Source of the DNA: JBDRKE01 sp043814315
GTDB taxonomy: Bacteria > Omnitrophota > Gorgyraeia > Gygaellales > Profunditerraquicolaceae
Assembly (NCBI GenBank): GCA_043814315.1
Contig: JBDRKE010000040.1
Location: 1 to 8,658, forward strand
Length of the DNA: 8,658 bases
Direction of reading: 5' to 3'
A program made the position numbers and the translations under genes. The notes below the pieces were generated by a model, which was not told where the DNA came from, searched no databases, and saw nothing but the letters and a program-made list of their open reading frames with translations. This document shows, one piece after another, positions 6,894-8,658 of this stretch; positions within the stretch are counted from its first letter, which is position 1; every line of letters begins with the position of its first letter.

Positions 6894-7373
6894 ATGAAGC
6901 CGGCATGTAAATTTTTATTTCTTCCTTTTCTATTGTGCGCACTCTTCTTGAATGCCAAAGCTGCGGCTGAAAATCCCGCGGTGGACAATCAAGATGAGGG
7001 CCGTTACGTATTGCTAGTAGTAGGTGGAGCTAATGTCGCTTATCAGAGGAGTTATATTGTTTCAAAAACGCCGGCTCTGATGCTGGATAGTGCCTTGGGT
7101 ATAGTATGGCGCTGCAAGAATCTGCAGGAGGACAGGCCTGTTTGGATTAAGACGGATTTGGCCAAGAATAAAGGCGTTGCTCGCCTGGGTAAAAGATATA
7201 CTGTTAAAGCTCTTGATTATTTTGGTTCCGAGCAAAAAGTTCCGGCCGTGGTGCTGGATACAGAGGAAGGAAAGATCTGGACCTGTTCTAATTTATTGGA
7301 TGACGTGGCTCCCTGGGTCCAGAAGGACCTTGTGCAGGAAGCTAAGGAGCCGGAAAGTAAATACAAATATTAA
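6894..7373 (+). CDS. Exported protein with two copies of a small W-x-C-x-N-L domain
   Basis: I do not recognise a named family. Residues 1 to about 25 form a signal peptide (positive start, hydrophobic core FLFLPFLLCALFL, then NAKAAAE), so the product is probably periplasmic or secreted. The mature part is an internal duplication. Copy one (about 37-89) and copy two (about 101-146) each run as a RY-started strand segment, a PA-hydrophobic-LD turn, a W-x-C-x-N-L motif (W72/C74/N76/L77 and W129/C131/N133/L134), and an ending D-x-x-x-x-W-x-x-x-D-L or similar. Over 71-89 versus 128-146, 8 of 19 residues are identical. The LD...G-x-x-W core resembles small beta-domains with an LDTxTGxxW core found in many uncharacterised bacterial proteins. 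The single cysteine in each copy could form a disulfide. The tail is charged. It sits between a receiver and a membrane coiled-coil gene. Confidence 0.8.
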   Translation: MKPACKFLFLPFLLCALFLNAKAAAENPAVDNQDEGRYVLLVVGGANVAYQRSYIVSKTPALMLDSALGIVWRCKNLQEDRPVWIKTDLAKNKGVARLGKRYTVKALDYFGSEQKVPAVVLDTEEGKIWTCSNLLDDVAPWVQKDLVQEAKEPESKYKY

Positions 7374-7384
7374 GGAGGGCAAAG

Positions 7385-7618
7385 ATGGCCGAAGGCGTTA
7401 ATCAGGTATTCATACTGAGCCTCATTGCTTTACTTCTTATCTGGCTTATCTATCGCATCCGGCGCGGTGTCAAAGGCTTAATTGAAAAGGAGATTTATAA
7501 AAACTTTCCTACTATTAAAGACGCTATTGATAATTACCAGCGTAGACTCGAGTACTTGAAGATTGAAATAGAGCTGCTTGAGAAAAAAATTAAAGGGATT
7601 AAGATTGAAATTAAATAA
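7385..7618 (+). CDS. Small membrane protein: one N-terminal helix and a C-terminal coiled coil
   Basis: This 77-residue protein is not recognised as a named family. Residues 8-23 form one transmembrane helix (VFILSLIALLLIWLIY), followed at once by R24, R26 and R27. By the positive-inside rule the C-terminal part should face the cytoplasm. Residues of about 48-77 are rich in alternating leucine/isoleucine and glutamate/lysine and look like a coiled coil, which suggests oligomerisation or binding to a partner. AAGGAGG at 7372-7378 overlaps the stop of the exported-protein gene and lies 6 bases before the ATG, so the two are co-translated in all likelihood. The start-codon context and coding-like composition make it a real gene. 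Function is unknown; a membrane anchor for the neighbouring receiver is one guess. Confidence 0.77.
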   Translation: MAEGVNQVFILSLIALLLIWLIYRIRRGVKGLIEKEIYKNFPTIKDAIDNYQRRLEYLKIEIELLEKKIKGIKIEIK

Positions 7619-7679
7619 TTCAAGACGAAAAGACCGGTCTCTGGATAGGGAGTGGATTGCTTAAAGAGAGGAGTGGAAA

Positions 7680-8045
7680 ATGGTTATAGAGAAGAGGGAG
7701 TTTCCGCGCGCAGATATCATCTGCAAAATATCCACGGTTTACGCAGAAAGGCTGTTGGTTTTTAATACCCATACGGAGAATGTAGCCCAAGGCGGCATAA
7801 GAGTCATCCTGGATCAAAAACTGAACATTCCTACGCCTGTGGACTTGGATTTATTTTTATCCGAGAGTCAAAAACCCATGCGGTGCAAAGGAGAAGTTGT
7901 TTGGGCTAAAGAGCTTAAGCCGGACGGAGTTCATCCGCGGCTTTTTGATACGGGGATTAAATTTACAGAAATGAGCGAACAGAATAAAGAAGCTATAAAC
8001 CAGCTTGTGAATTCGCTGGTTTCCGAGGACCTGAACAGTCATTAA
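7680..8045 (+). CDS. PilZ-domain protein (possible cyclic-di-GMP binder)
   Basis: This is a stand-alone PilZ domain of 121 residues. PilZ domains bind cyclic-di-GMP and alter the activity of partner proteins in motility, adhesion or polysaccharide synthesis. The first binding motif, R-x3-R, is present at R6 to R10 (KREFPR). The second motif, normally [DN]-x-S-x-x-G, reads N34-V-A-Q-G-G39, with alanine in place of serine. The later strands CKGEVVWAKEL and DTGIKFTEMSE are typical of the fold. AGGAG at 7669-7673 lies 6 bases before the ATG. A 61-base gap separates it from the membrane coiled-coil gene. Cyclic-di-GMP binding is plausible but the altered second motif leaves it open. Confidence 0.85.
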   Translation: MVIEKREFPRADIICKISTVYAERLLVFNTHTENVAQGGIRVILDQKLNIPTPVDLDLFLSESQKPMRCKGEVVWAKELKPDGVHPRLFDTGIKFTEMSEQNKEAINQLVNSLVSEDLNSH

Positions 8046-8049
8046 AAAT

Positions 8050-8064
8050 AGGCATTGAGTGCCT
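8050..8064 (+). other. Small hairpin just before the tRNA
   Basis: AGGCA (8050-8054) and TGCCT (8060-8064) form a perfect 5-base stem with a 5-base loop, between the PilZ stop and the first tRNA base. There is no T-run, so it is not a normal terminator. It might guide transcript processing, or be chance. Confidence 0.3.
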
Positions 8065-8065
8065 T

Positions 8066-8139
8066 GGCGGCGTAACTCAGTCTGATAGAGTAGTCGGCTC
8101 ATACCCGATAAGTCACTGGTTTAAATCCAGTCGCCGCCA
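8066..8139 (+). tRNA. tRNA with CAU anticodon (elongator Met; Ile2 not excluded)
   Basis: A full cloverleaf folds by eye in 74 bases. The acceptor stem GGCGGCG (8066-8072) pairs perfectly with CGCCGCC (8132-8138), with discriminator A8139. The D stem is ACTC/GAGT, the anticodon stem GTCGG/CCGAT with one G-U pair, the anticodon CAT at 8100-8102, and the T stem ACTGG/CCAGT. Initiator tRNA is unlikely because pair 1-72 is G-C and the anticodon stem lacks three G-C pairs. CAU is also used by lysidine-modified isoleucine tRNA, which cannot be excluded. CCA is not encoded (CTA follows). The T loop reads TTTAAAT with T instead of C at position 56, and the D loop AGTCTGATA lacks the GG pair. A run of seven T starts at 8143. 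Confidence 0.9.
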
Positions 8140-8199
8140 CTATTTTTTTACATTCCTGCCACCTGAGCACGGCCGCCCCGCTTATAGGGAGTATGATTA

Positions 8200-8556
8200 A
8201 TGCCTGAAGAACCGATTTATCTGCTAGAGAATATAGGTGAAACTGTTACAGTTACCCTAACTATCGGTACGGTAACGCACAATGATAATACCGAATTAAA
8301 AAAGGTTTTTGCTGATTTATTAAGCAATAAAACAAAAAATATCATATTAGACTTATCAAACACTACGTATGTATCGTCAATAGTTTTGGCTTCTTTGGTT
8401 TTTATGCAAAAGTCTATAAAGGAAGCCTCAGGCAGCCTTATAATCTGCGGCGTTAGGGAAAACGTCAAAGAAATTCTGGAGATGACTTCTCTTAATAAAA
8501 TTCTAGACATTGTTAGCACCCGGAATGAAGCATTAAGCAGAATATCGGCTAAGTAG
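8200..8556 (+). CDS. STAS-domain protein (anti-sigma factor antagonist-like)
   Basis: This is a single STAS domain of 118 residues, the fold of SpoIIAA/RsbV anti-anti-sigma factors, which act in the cytoplasm by binding a kinase-type anti-sigma factor in a phosphorylation-dependent way. The core is NIILDLSNTTYVSSIVLASL (residues 47-66), with S59 at the place of the SpoIIAA phosphoserine, followed by SLIICGVRENVKEILEMT. The aspartate normally just before that serine is V58, and the usual glycine after the serines is also missing (SSIVLA instead of SSGLG), so regulation may differ. GGGAG at 8187-8191 lies 8 bases before the ATG. Base composition is odd: 77 of 240 bases (32%) are G or C in 8281-8520, against 136 of 240 (57%) in 4801-5040 of acsD. 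A receiver gene starts 2 bases after the stop. Confidence 0.87.
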   Translation: MPEEPIYLLENIGETVTVTLTIGTVTHNDNTELKKVFADLLSNKTKNIILDLSNTTYVSSIVLASLVFMQKSIKEASGSLIICGVRENVKEILEMTSLNKILDIVSTRNEALSRISAK

Positions 8557-8558
8557 AT

Positions 8559-8658
8559 ATGAAGGATAAAACTAAAATCATGCTTGTTGATGACGAAGTC
8601 GATATATTGAAGATTTTCGAGAGATTCTTGAAACTCAAGGAATTTGATGTCTTAACCG
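8559..8658 (+). CDS. Response regulator receiver, cut by the window end
   Basis: The first 33 residues of a receiver domain are visible from ATG 8559, with the acidic pair D11-D12 in IMLVDDEVDI and the first helix. The rest, including the phospho-acceptor and any output domain, lies beyond the window. No separate ribosome binding site is seen. The start is 2 bases after the STAS stop, so the pair is likely co-translated, and a partner-switching signalling module (STAS plus receiver) is a reasonable inference. Confidence 0.88.
   Translation, partial: MKDKTKIMLVDDEVDILKIFERFLKLKEFDVLT

Noticed and set aside
6894..6940. Lipoprotein signal in the exported protein (cysteine at residue 15)
   Set aside because: The cysteine lies in the hydrophobic core after FLL, which does not fit a lipobox (small residue before the cysteine); an ordinary signal peptide ending near AKA is more likely.
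7631..7640. Perfect 10-base palindrome AGACCGGTCT before the PilZ gene
   Set aside because: It is a single copy, no promoter elements are visible around it, and palindromes of this length are expected by chance at a low rate; a regulator site cannot be supported.
8143..8149. Run of seven T after the tRNA as an intrinsic terminator
   Set aside because: There is no separate hairpin directly before it; only the tRNA acceptor stem closes nearby, so termination here is a guess.
8143..8187. Possible promoter for the STAS gene (TTTACA at 8147-8152 and TTATAG at 8182-8187)
   Set aside because: The spacing of 29 bases is too large for a sigma-70 promoter.

Overview
The window reads as a chromosomal piece of an anaerobic, probably acetogenic or autotrophic bacterium using the Wood-Ljungdahl pathway. 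Every gene is on the + strand. Gene style (methyl-branch acs operon, small PilZ and STAS proteins, single-domain receivers, strong AGGAGG ribosome binding sites, short degenerate repeats in the gaps) would fit a candidate phylum such as Omnitrophota, but that placement is an inference from general knowledge and was not tested.

Positions 1-6006 hold the corrinoid (methyl-transfer) part of the pathway in the order acsC, RACo-type activator, cooC/acsF, acsD, acsE. AcsE moves the methyl group from methyltetrahydrofolate to the cobalamin of the corrinoid iron-sulfur protein (AcsC+AcsD). The RACo-like protein re-reduces that cobalamin at the expense of ATP when it becomes oxidised. The CooC-type ATPase helps mature the nickel enzyme (CODH or acetyl-CoA synthase). 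The order matches the acs clusters of known acetogens and carboxydotrophs, so acsB and acsA would be expected just upstream, outside the window. All residues that I could check against the family are present.

The genes are separated by two gaps (3324-3401 and 5114-5217) made of degenerate short-period repeats arranged as fold-backs. A third gap (6398-6509) holds several competing inverted repeats.

Positions 6011-8045 hold a membrane lipid kinase (DgkA family) with an altered metal-site residue, then a tight operon of a lone receiver domain, an exported protein built from two copies of a small W-x-C-x-N-L domain, and a one-helix membrane protein with a coiled coil, followed by a PilZ protein. 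A tRNA with a CAU anticodon and unusual D-loop/T-loop bases lies at 8066-8139. A markedly AT-rich STAS-domain gene and the start of a second response regulator close the window.

I see no transposase, CRISPR array or phage gene. I do not see a clear case for a wholly new system. The strongest candidates for a second look are the fold-back repeats, the receiver/exported-repeat/coiled-coil operon, the tRNA and the DgkA substitution.
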